A stretch of DNA of 7,957 nucleotides from the NCBI GenBank assembly GCA_014523625.1, contig JAATVP010000273.1, positions 1 to 7,957 of the forward strand. The letters run 5' to 3'. The notes under the pieces are model-generated. The model did no database searches. It was not told where the DNA came from and saw only the letters and a program-made list of their open reading frames with translations. The stretch is from Nitrososphaerales archaeon TH5896. GTDB taxonomy: Archaea > Thermoproteota > Nitrososphaeria > Nitrososphaerales > Nitrososphaeraceae. Of this stretch, positions 1 to 5,619 are shown in pieces. Made by a program: the position numbers and the translations under genes. Position 1 is the stretch's first letter, and each line of letters starts with the position of its first letter.

Positions 1-1168
1 CATGTTCTAGAGCCTCATTTTCTTGCATTCCTACAGATGCCAGTGATGGTATAGTAAATACGACACTAGGCAAGCCTTTGTAACTGACTCTAACGGTATT
101 TCCATTGATTAGATTGGTCGCTGCCACCTTTCCTTCATAAGATGCAGTTGGAGTTAAGGGAAAACCGTCACTAGCCGCTGCATCGCCTGCAGCATATATA
201 GAAGGGTTTGATACACTTTGTAGATATTCATTTACCTCTATACCTCGTCCGGTATGCTCTATTCCTGCGGCATTTAGTTCGAGTTCATCAATATTTGCCT
301 GTCGACCTGCACCATGCACTACCAAATTAGCATCTATTATATCTGATCTCCGTGATGAGCTGGAGCTAGCAGAAGTATCAGAAAATTGTACTTGAAAAAG
401 GTCATCAGATAACTTGTCTATTTTTTCCACTTTCGATTGTAGATAAAAATCAATCCCTACTTCTCGACTTCTTTGCATCAACAGGTTAACAAGATCTGGA
501 TCGAAGTGCTCTAGTGGTTGCCTACCACGATGCAATATGGTCACTTTAGCTCCTGCACGAGCGGCCACATGTGCAAACTCAAATGAAATATAACCACCTC
601 CTATAAATACAATTTTATCAGGTAAATTCTCTTCTGCATATTCCAAGAATTGATCGCTTGTTATAATATTTTCTGATCCAGGGATATTCAATTTCACAGG
701 TTTCGCTCCAGTTGCTATTAGGATATGTTTGCCATCTAAAACAACATCGGTATTACTATCTGTTGCCTTTGACTTAACAACTAATGTAGTTGGACCAATG
801 AATTTTGCATGACCGTGAAAAGAAATAATTCCAGCTCTGTTATAACTATTTTCTCTATGCATTGGAAAAGGTTCAGTAAACGTTCGCTTGAAGCGTATCA
901 GATCAGACCATTTGATATGTATTCTTTCGGAACCTATAATTCCTATATTTTCATGCCTTTGATTTGCATCAATTACGTTTGCTGCCTCGATAAAGATTTT
1001 TTTGGGTTCACATCCACGTAATGCACATGTACCTCCAAAGGGTAATGAATCAATTACGGCTAACCTCCATCCTGCAGAACTACATTTTAGCGCCGTAGTT
1101 GATGCTGCTGTACCGGATCCGATAACAATTAGGTCAAATGATTGCTCTTTATTGCTATTTCTATCCAT
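1..1168 (-). CDS. FAD-dependent pyridine nucleotide-disulfide oxidoreductase, 3' end outside window
   Basis: The first 389 codons are open without a stop, running off the left edge. The protein is a class I disulfide reductase of the glutathione/mercuric reductase and dihydrolipoyl dehydrogenase family: a cytoplasmic flavoenzyme that passes electrons from NAD(P)H through FAD to a cysteine pair. Visible in order: FAD-binding GSGTAA (residues 17-22), redox motif GGTCALRGCEPKK with C48 and C53, ATGAKP (FAD domain), a second dinucleotide fold beginning GGGYISFEFA, then YAAGDAAA (second FAD contact) and the family segment TIPSLASVG. The dimerisation domain carrying the catalytic His-Glu would lie beyond base 1. 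The second fold continues as LHRGRQPL, with arginines where NADPH enzymes carry them, so NADPH is my guess. The ATG at 1168 follows GAGAGG by 14 bases. Substrate cannot be told; the lack of an N-terminal metal-binding domain only weakly speaks against mercuric reductase. Confidence 0.93.
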   Translation of the reverse strand, partial: MDRNSNKEQSFDLIVIGSGTAASTTALKCSSAGWRLAVIDSLPFGGTCALRGCEPKKIFIEAANVIDANQRHENIGIIGSERIHIKWSDLIRFKRTFTEPFPMHRENSYNRAGIISFHGHAKFIGPTTLVVKSKATDSNTDVVLDGKHILIATGAKPVKLNIPGSENIITSDQFLEYAEENLPDKIVFIGGGYISFEFAHVAARAGAKVTILHRGRQPLEHFDPDLVNLLMQRSREVGIDFYLQSKVEKIDKLSDDLFQVQFSDTSASSSSSRRSDIIDANLVVHGAGRQANIDELELNAAGIEHTGRGIEVNEYLQSVSNPSIYAAGDAAASDGFPLTPTASYEGKVAATNLINGNTVRVSYKGLPSVVFTIPSLASVGMQENEALEH

Positions 1169-1222
1169 AAAGCTATTATTAACCTCTCAGGAAACATTTT
1201 GGGCCTATTATTAATACTGTTA

Positions 1223-1390
1223 TTACAAATTCAAAGTAATTTTCGAAAGTCTGAGCCATTCTATATCCATATAAATGGATGGTAGTTTTAAGATTTTCTC
1301 TTTCGTACTGACAGATGTCTTCGTCACCATATTAAAGGCAATCAAAGATTCTTCGATTCGCACCTGGAAAATTCTATGTCGAAAGATCAT
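1223..1390 (-). CDS. possible small protein of 55 residues
   Basis: An ATG-started frame lies 18 bases after the stop of the CBS gene, on the same strand, and ends before the reductase gene. It reads MIFRHRIFQVRIEESLIAFN and continues with mixed charged and hydrophobic residues, ending LRLSKITLNL. I recognise no domain, membrane helix or motif. There is no clear ribosome binding site before it. It fills the gap between two minus-strand genes and its composition looks more natural than the opposite-strand ORF at 1275-1496, but it could be chance or the remains of a longer gene. Confidence 0.28.
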   Translation of the reverse strand: MIFRHRIFQVRIEESLIAFNMVTKTSVSTKEKILKLPSIYMDIEWLRLSKITLNL

Positions 1391-1408
1391 CAGTATAACC
1401 AAAACTGT

Positions 1409-1858
1409 TCAAGACTCAGTCTCTCCATGCTTTTCAATTGAAACATTGCTTAGAATTCTCTCTGTTGTCACTATACCGATGATGGAACTATCGTGAACAA
1501 CAGGCAAGCGATTTATCTGATGCTTGTTGAGGATCGTCTTGGCTTCCTCAACAGATTTAGCCGCGTCTATAGTAATAATGGGTGCACTCATTATATCCTT
1601 TAACTCAATCTTGAATGGTCCTCGGTTTTGAGCTACGACTCTGAAAATAATGTCTCTTTCTGTGACAATTCCGACTGGGATTCTCTGGCCAGTGCTAGCA
1701 TTAAGATGAGTGACCACAATAGTGCGCCGCTCCTGTTTGTACAATGCTCTTGCAGCTTCAGCTACAAGAGTATTTTCATCCAAAGTTACGAAAACGGTAT
1801 CGACTATATCTCTAACTCTGTCATGTCTAAGTGCAACCAATATGAAATGTTCAGCCAA
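1409..1858 (-). CDS. CBS domain pair protein
   Basis: A 149-residue stand-alone Bateman module. CBS domain 1 covers roughly residues 16-76 (VRDIVD, then GIVTERDI at 63-70); CBS domain 2 covers about 87-140 (LKDIMSAPIITIDAA, then GIVTTERIL). Such pairs bind adenosine nucleotides or S-adenosylmethionine between the two domains and act as energy or ligand sensors; no effector domain is fused here, so the partner is unknown. Cytoplasmic: no signal peptide or membrane helix. The start is doubtful. The only upstream start in frame is TTG at 1858, with a stop close before it. An ATG sits at 1826-1824 just before VRDIVD but in another frame, and there it would read MTELEI then stop. Because short archaeal CBS proteins often begin just before this motif, a small indel near the 5' end is possible. 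Confidence 0.88.
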   Translation of the reverse strand: MAEHFILVALRHDRVRDIVDTVFVTLDENTLVAEAARALYKQERRTIVVTHLNASTGQRIPVGIVTERDIIFRVVAQNRGPFKIELKDIMSAPIITIDAAKSVEEAKTILNKHQINRLPVVHDSSIIGIVTTERILSNVSIEKHGETES

Positions 1859-1936
1859 AAGATATTGTCATATGCTCGATATGAAGTTTATGCGCAGTAG
1901 TTACTCAACTTTGCTATACATCCTTCGGATCCGTAA

Positions 1937-2086
1937 TACGATGCCTATGTTAATAAATTGCTAGGGATTACAGAATACGTTCAGAAAAGACTTGAGAGCC
2001 AATACGATAAACGGCAACGAGATTTGTTGGAATTGGTGGAATCGAATGACCTTATAATTTGGGTCCAGGAGAATGTTGTCCGGTAG
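1937..2086 (+). pseudogene. coding remnant, 49 codons, no proper start
   Basis: Between a TAA at 1934 and a TAG at 2084 the plus strand holds an open frame with no ATG or GTG; only TTG at 1952 could start it. It reads YDAYVNKLLGITEYVQKRLE and ends LLELVESNDLIIWVQENVVR: an amphipathic, charged, helix-rich sequence that looks like the C-terminal end of a real protein rather than chance. I do not recognise the family. Upstream in the same frame two stops (1898 and 1934) flank LLNFAIHPSDP, which could be a decayed continuation, although it lies next to the minus-strand CBS gene. It is convergent with the redoxin gene ending at 2276. A TTG-started 44-residue protein remains possible. Confidence 0.4.
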
Positions 2087-2275
2087 TACCTGATTCGGAA
2101 GAGAAAAAGAGGTATGCTTGTAATGTGATTGTAAAAATAGTACGCCTATACACAAAGAATGCTCCCATATTTTAAAACGTAAAAAGGGCTCTTCAAAATG
2201 CGAATAAAATTTTTAGTGCAATGGATATCGCTCGCATTTATTCAATCCAGATATACTCATAATCATCCATGCTAT
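2087..2275. other. non-coding gap downstream of the redoxin gene
   Basis: No convincing gene on either strand. A 38-codon minus-strand ATG frame exists at its left edge but overlaps the plus-strand coding remnant and is unconvincing. Read on the minus strand, bases 2215-2160 are rich in T runs (TTTTTACGTTTT and similar), which fits the T-rich terminators of archaea and would serve the redoxin gene. No stem-loop was seen. Confidence 0.35.
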
Positions 2276-3613
2276 CTAACCGAAAGTAAAGGTATAGAAT
2301 TGAAAGCCTTTTCCCTTAACATCAATTACAGTACTATGAGCAGTGTAGTTGTTGTGTATAGCTAAATTATACAGCCTTTGTCCGTCAATTCTGAAACTAC
2401 CATCAGATGATAAATCCTCGCCCAGTGAACTATTCGATGTTAATGCCGCAGCTGCTCCTTCCTTATCATTAGAAACAACTCCTCCACCCTTTCCTCCCGC
2501 TATTATGTTTACAGACTTTCCATAGTATGTCAATACAATGCGCCCAGTATCACTTTGTAATTCCATACTATCAGGATTGTTTTTCCACTTACCTTGAAGA
2601 TATACAATATGAGGTTCAAAATTTGTAGTTGATGGGATCGAGTATGAAACTGTCTGATCTGGTTTGAAGCCTTCGGGATTTCCTAGCGGAGCTCTGGCTG
2701 TATCATACCCTATGTATATTTCTGGTGTCAAGTTCTGTCTCAAATCTACATAATACAAACTTTCTGGTTTAATTACTGTAGTAGGTTTTGTATTGAAGCT
2801 TATCTCTTTTGCGCCCATTAGAGCAGCGCGTTCGGCAAGTAGTGACTGAATCGATTTTTCTATTTGATCATAACTGCCTTCACCTATATGATCATATCTT
2901 ATATTTCCTTGGGTATCAATCAAGTAATATCTGGGCCAATAATTATTTTCAAATGCATTCCAAGTTCCATGGTCGCTGTCCAATACAACCGGATATTTTA
3001 TTCCAAACCTTTGGACCGCATCCTTCACATTAGTAAAGTTTTTCTCGAATTGAAATTCAGGTGAATGAACACCAACTATGACTAGACCATTATTAGAATA
3101 TTTTTGGTTCCAATCGTGAATGTACGGCATGGGACGAATCGAGTTAATGCATGTATATGTCCAAATGTATACTAACACTACTTTTCCTTTAAGAGATGAA
3201 AGTGTAAGTGGACTATCATTAGGTGTATTTATGTAGCCACTGATTTGAGCAAATTCGGGAGCCTTCATAAATTGTGTCTTGTCAATTTGCTGGAATTGAG
3301 TCGTATTGAGCTTGATTGTAGTTACAGTATCATTTTCTACCATTTCATCTGCTACTGTAGGATGAGTTATTCCGGTCTGAACAGCCCTCGTTACATTGTC
3401 ATAGTTTTTCTCGAATTGAGATTTCGGTGAATGAACACTACCTATCGCCAAATCTTTATCTTTTTGTTCCTGTACTGACCAAGCCTGATTAAGGCTAGGA
3501 TTATTGAAATATACTGTAGAGCCAACGATAACAGAACCTACTACCGTCATTGTAATTACTAATACACTAATATTGTCTCGATTCAACTTAAGTTCCACTC
3601 CGTTAGTAATCAT
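2276..3613 (-). CDS. membrane-anchored TlpA-like redoxin with DipZ-type C-terminal domain
   Basis: A 445-residue protein. Residues 15-36 form one N-terminal membrane helix (NISVLVITMTVVGSVIVGST); the rest probably faces outside. Residues 119-262 are a TlpA/DipZ-like thioredoxin fold: LSSLKGKVVLVYIWTYTC leads into the active site, VHSPEFQFEKN follows, and W226-P227 before RYYLID is the cis-proline site. Residues 285-445 match the beta-rich C-terminal domain of DipZ-type proteins (RAPLGNPEGF, VYLQGKWKNN, SVNIIAGG). Such proteins act in thiol-disulfide exchange or peroxide handling outside the cell. Two oddities: the active site is C155-I-N-S158, lacking the second cysteine, so two-cysteine exchange is unlikely; and residues 54-79 partly repeat residues 176-201. 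The ATG at 3613 follows GGAG at close spacing, which fixes the start. Transcription appears monocistronic, downstream of a broken gene. Confidence 0.9.
   Translation of the reverse strand: MITNGVELKLNRDNISVLVITMTVVGSVIVGSTVYFNNPSLNQAWSVQEQKDKDLAIGSVHSPKSQFEKNYDNVTRAVQTGITHPTVADEMVENDTVTTIKLNTTQFQQIDKTQFMKAPEFAQISGYINTPNDSPLTLSSLKGKVVLVYIWTYTCINSIRPMPYIHDWNQKYSNNGLVIVGVHSPEFQFEKNFTNVKDAVQRFGIKYPVVLDSDHGTWNAFENNYWPRYYLIDTQGNIRYDHIGEGSYDQIEKSIQSLLAERAALMGAKEISFNTKPTTVIKPESLYYVDLRQNLTPEIYIGYDTARAPLGNPEGFKPDQTVSYSIPSTTNFEPHIVYLQGKWKNNPDSMELQSDTGRIVLTYYGKSVNIIAGGKGGGVVSNDKEGAAAALTSNSSLGEDLSSDGSFRIDGQRLYNLAIHNNYTAHSTVIDVKGKGFQFYTFTFG
3037..3072. repeat. direct repeat copy B inside the redoxin gene
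   Basis: 36 bases matching 3403-3438 at 33 positions, same orientation, 366 bases (122 codons) apart and in the same frame. It encodes the VHSPEFQFEKN segment in the middle of the thioredoxin fold. The protein similarity extends further on both sides than the DNA match. Confidence 0.85.
3403..3438. repeat. direct repeat copy A inside the redoxin gene
   Basis: Partner of 3037-3072. It encodes VHSPKSQFEKN at residues 60-70, in the linker between the membrane helix and the thioredoxin fold. An in-frame partial duplication of the core segment into the linker explains it best. Confidence 0.85.
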
Positions 3614-3775
3614 ATATCTCCTGCTCTAATTTTATCATTGATCTATGAAATACAGTTGAACACCGAAAATATGATTCGCAATTAACAATCGATACTTATA
3701 TTGATAAAGAGGCCTAGTTATAAAATTGGTTAAATACATACATACGTTCCTTTATGCTGGGATATATACTTTTTA
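3614..3775 (-). promoter_or_regulatory. upstream region of the redoxin gene, probable promoter
   Basis: No coding frame seen. Read on the minus strand it contains AT-rich TATA-like stretches: CTTTATCAATATAAG (about 3709-3695) and TTTATAAC further upstream. Either would put transcription start tens of bases before the ATG, giving a leader carrying the GGAG ribosome binding site. The choice between them cannot be made by eye. Confidence 0.35.
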
Positions 3776-4073
3776 TTATACGTCTATCAATGCAGTCAAA
3801 TTACATTGACAGGAGAAATCAATCAACAATACCGACTGACAATAGATCAGAAAGTAGAGATATGAAATGACATCCAAAAAAGAAAAGCTAAATAAGAAAT
3901 GCCATTGCTTACTATATACTAATGCTTTGTATAAGCGACAGGATAGATTAGATAACCACTTTTCAATATAAATCTGATTGGATATTTCTCCATATGCAAT
4001 GTCTAAAAGACGGAATGCAATTTGTTTGACATCCGCATCCCATTCGTTTTTTTTTCGTAGGAATGGTTGACAT
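3776..4073 (-). pseudogene. gene frameshifted at a run of nine A (minus strand)
   Basis: An ATG at 4073 begins MSTIPTKKK and then meets nine consecutive A (plus-strand T at 4047-4055). In the frame as written translation goes on as RMGCGCQTNCIPSF to a stop. Dropping one A gives MSTIPTKK followed by NEWDADVKQIAFRLLDIAYG, then EISNQIYIEKWLSNL and on to a stop at 3776, about 98 residues. The second reading is plainly more protein-like for its first 60 or so residues: helical, charged and hydrophobic. The last part (FLFSFSFLDVISYLYFLIYC) is hydrophobic and may be a membrane helix or decayed sequence. It begins 20 bases after the stop of the 76-residue membrane protein on the same strand, so the two look like an operon. 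Family not recognised. A read error or slippage-controlled expression are alternatives to a true pseudogene. Confidence 0.5.
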
Positions 4074-4093
4074 CTCTGGTTCTAGTTCATCGG

Positions 4094-4324
4094 TCAATAT
4101 ATCAAACTTAGTATTCGACCCATTCGTGCGTTGCTCGATTTTTTGGCCCTCCTGGTTATCCTTTTTTTCTTTTCTTGTCTATTCTTTAATTTATCAAATC
4201 CCCATATCCAAAGTTGTGATGCTGCTCCGCCTACAATTAGGCCTACAATCTCCCCATAGATTTTCAAAAATGCGATTGAGTCTTCTGCTGTCCTTTTCTT
4301 AGTTTCTTGCATTCTTATCATCAT
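4094..4324 (-). CDS. small single-helix membrane protein, hypothetical
   Basis: 76 residues. Residues 1-16 are polar and charged, about 22-46 form a probable membrane helix (IYGEIVGLIVGGAASQLWIW), and the rest is strongly basic (KLKNRQEKKKRITRRAKKS), which by the positive-inside rule would keep the C-terminus in the cytoplasm. No family recognised. Three closely spaced ATG codons (4324, 4321, 4312) could start it; the first is used here. No strong ribosome binding site is visible. The opposite-strand ORF at 4063-4302 has the composition expected of an antisense shadow. It is followed after 20 bases by the frameshifted gene at 4073-3776 and may have been co-expressed with it. Confidence 0.5.
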   Translation of the reverse strand: MMIRMQETKKRTAEDSIAFLKIYGEIVGLIVGGAASQLWIWGFDKLKNRQEKKKRITRRAKKSSNARMGRILSLIY

Positions 4325-4413
4325 CTTTATCTTGGCTTTAGTATTACAACAGTAGATGATAACTACCAGAAAACAAAGCTCATACCATGTGATGAGGATA
4401 TTTTCGCAATTGA

Positions 4414-4434
4414 CTAATAATTATATGAGATAAA
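4414..4434 (+). promoter_or_regulatory. TATA-like element upstream of the sfsA remnant
   Basis: The AT-rich stretch CTAATAATTATATGAGAT is centred about 33 bases before the ATG at 4456, the spacing expected of an archaeal TATA box with a very short leader. It suggests the remnant may still be transcribed. Confidence 0.4.
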
Positions 4435-4455
4435 AAGGTTGGAGCTTTATAGACG

Positions 4456-4683
4456 ATGGAAATAAATGGCCCGATACACTATGGGATATATCTAAGACGC
4501 ATTAACAGATTTCTTGCAGAAGTGATGTTAGGATCTACCAAGACAATGGTTCCTGTTCCGAATCCTGCTAGACTATCTGAGCTTTTAACTCCTGGTGCAG
4601 ATGCCCCTTTTAACGGATATAAAATCATCCAGGAAGTTGAGAATAGCCAGTTGGAATTAATATCCAACTTTCTTTTTGATTGA
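4456..4683 (+). pseudogene. sfsA: SfsA-family protein, internally deleted and truncated
   Basis: 75 residues where SfsA proteins normally have about 230-240. Residues 1-49 fit the SfsA N-terminal OB-like region: GIYLRRINRFLAEV, then VPVPNPARLSELLTPGA, the counterpart of the family's RYKRFLADV and CPNTG..L.PG motifs. Directly after PGADA comes NGYKIIQEVENSQLELISNF, which resembles the segment GY..LK.EV.YG..R.DF.L that lies about 50-60 residues further on in full proteins. So an in-frame internal deletion is likely, and everything after that, including the catalytic part of the putative DNA/RNA nuclease, is gone. SfsA binds nucleic acid; this product should be inactive. Its TATA-like element and start appear intact. 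An intact copy elsewhere in the genome would be expected if the function is kept. Confidence 0.62.
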
Positions 4684-5045
4684 GATTGTAATTCGAGATT
4701 TTACAGTTATTATGTTATTTTTTGGTTAATTAGACACTAGAAGAGACCCATGCATCCAAGTATGTATGGTACGTCATGATGTCTATATGGGTCATAAAAT
4801 TATGTCAAATATGGTTCAAATATGGTTCAAAAACCATTGTAAGACTAGTGCTCTTGTAACTTGCTCACATGGACCGAGTTGGAAAAGGATGGCCTCGGTC
4901 TTGCCATCTGCTACTGACAAGACTTTTCTTCTCGGGGAATGTCATCTCAAATAATTGAGATTCTACGGTTGAATCGTTGACAGCAAGCAGAAAAAGTATC
5001 CAAGAATGCTGAAAAATAAGCAATGGCTATAGACTAACCTTATCT
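4684..5045. other. gene-poor stretch with a tandem repeat and an inverted repeat
   Basis: No gene I can support. Two opposed ORFs share it (plus 4766-4954, 62 residues; minus 4865-5023, TTG start, 52 residues) and neither shows a known motif. An 11-base unit CAAATATGGTT is repeated twice in tandem at 4806-4827, followed by a partial third. GACCGAG at 4872-4878 pairs perfectly with CTCGGTC at 4894-4900 across 15 bases. The section 4860-4940 is richer in G+C than its surroundings, which may mark decayed coding sequence. Confidence 0.4.
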
Positions 5046-5062
5046 TTATGATTTAGTCATAA
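5046..5062. promoter_or_regulatory. inverted repeat just before the P-II-like gene, possible operator
   Basis: TTATGA at 5046-5051 and its perfect reverse complement TCATAA at 5057-5062 are separated by five bases and end five bases before the GTG start at 5068. A dimeric regulator could bind here and block transcription start or translation. The arms are short and AT-rich, so chance is possible. Confidence 0.35.
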
Positions 5063-5067
5063 GAGTT

Positions 5068-5445
5068 GTGAAGGAATTAAGCATCTACCTTTTTAGTGGA
5101 GCAGTACCCACGGCGACCGAAATTCTTCGCAAACATGGTGTAGGAGGTCTTGCTTATTATGAAATATATTGCGCTGGCCGTACAAGGCGGCATGAGATAC
5201 CTGAGCTTGTCTTTCAGGGCGCCCGTGCCTATCAGACAGGCAGAAGAATCATACCAGCATTTGAAAAGAGAGCCAAGATCGAGACCTTTGTACCCGATTC
5301 ATCTGTAGAAGAAATAGTTAATGATCTTATTGGCAGGATCGGATCAGGCTCTGAACCGAGCGGCATGGTGTTTGTTAAAGAAGTTTCTGAGGCCTACGAG
5401 ATTGGGTCTAAACAGTGCGGCGAGGCCATTCTGACTGCCAAATAG
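5068..5445 (+). CDS. P-II-like nitrogen regulatory family protein
   Basis: 125 residues, the usual length of the GlnB/GlnK family, whose trimers sense ATP, ADP and 2-oxoglutarate and control ammonium uptake and metabolism. N-terminal strand and helix: KELSIYLFSGAVPTATEILR; the T-loop region starts at GRTRRHEIPEL (37-47); a second half begins KIETFVPDSSVEEIVNDLI; the tail is VFVKEVSEAYEIGSK. Departures from canonical P-II: no tyrosine at the uridylylation site of the T-loop, GSGSEPSGMVFV (92-103) in place of the GDGK B-loop, and no arginine-rich C-loop. This suits the divergent archaeal P-II-like branch, so nucleotide binding may differ. GTG at 5068 is the only usable start; an upstream stop at 5035 limits extension. 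By eye the gene is richer in G+C than its neighbours. No ammonium transporter lies beside it. Confidence 0.82.
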   Translation: MKELSIYLFSGAVPTATEILRKHGVGGLAYYEIYCAGRTRRHEIPELVFQGARAYQTGRRIIPAFEKRAKIETFVPDSSVEEIVNDLIGRIGSGSEPSGMVFVKEVSEAYEIGSKQCGEAILTAK

Positions 5446-5619
5446 ATAGTTGATGAGGTATCTTTATGCTGTTAGACCGCTGTAATTACTCGCCTCCTGA
5501 ACTATATCGAATTTAACAAAATGAAGGACCCAAACTTAATAAAACAATGGTTTCTATCTCAGCTGAGATGCCAATGCTACTTTTAATGCATATGTAATAT
5601 AACGATTATTATTCGATTC
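5446..5619. other. convergent intergenic region
   Basis: It separates the 3' ends of the P-II-like gene (plus) and the zinc-finger gene (minus). A 21-residue ATG frame beginning MKDPNLIKQW at 5521 is too short to support. The notable item is the 14-base palindrome described separately; no clear T-rich terminator was seen for the P-II-like gene. Confidence 0.4.
5556..5569. repeat. perfect 14-base palindrome
   Basis: ATCTCAGCTGAGAT is its own reverse complement without a spacer. It lies between two convergent genes, so it could be a bidirectional transcription-stop aid, a protein-binding site or chance. Confidence 0.6.

Noticed and set aside
809..1214. Two plus-strand ORFs of 70 residues each (809-1021 and 1002-1214)
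   Set aside because: Both lie antisense to the conserved reductase gene, which reads through without a break.
1275..1496. Plus-strand ORF of 73 residues
   Set aside because: Overlaps the 3' end of the CBS gene in antisense and looks less natural than the minus-strand frame at 1390-1223.
1628..1964. Plus-strand ORFs over the CBS gene
   Set aside because: Antisense shadows of a clear two-CBS protein; their sequences are low-complexity and motif-free.
1961..2155. Minus-strand ORF of 64 residues
   Set aside because: Antisense to the more protein-like plus-strand remnant; no motif.
2809..3430. Several plus-strand ORFs within the redoxin gene
   Set aside because: Antisense to a gene with strong domain similarity. 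Two share the ending VFLELKFR/VFLELRFR only because of the direct repeat on the other strand.
3867..3971. Plus-strand frame starting MTSKKEKLNKKC, 34 residues
   Set aside because: Antisense to the frameshifted minus-strand gene, which reads better.
4047..4055. Run of nine T as a plus-strand terminator
   Set aside because: It falls inside the 5' coding part of a minus-strand gene and no supported plus-strand gene precedes it.
4063..4302. Plus-strand ORF of 79 residues, hydrophobic
   Set aside because: Antisense to the small membrane protein; rich in Ser, Leu and Phe as expected of the complement of Lys/Arg/Glu codons.
4479..4667. Minus-strand ORF of 62 residues
   Set aside because: Antisense to the sfsA-like remnant, whose motifs are recognisable.
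4813..4833. GGTTCAAAT and GGTTCAAAA, resembling a tRNA T-loop
   Set aside because: No acceptor, D or anticodon arms can be built around them; they are part of the tandem 11-mer.
4766..4954. Plus-strand ORF of 62 residues, and a 52-residue TTG-started minus ORF at 4865-5023
   Set aside because: They overlap on opposite strands, neither shows a motif, and I cannot choose between them; possibly remains of a mobile element.
5521..5586. 21-residue frame MKDPNLIKQW...
   Set aside because: Too short, no promoter or ribosome binding site.
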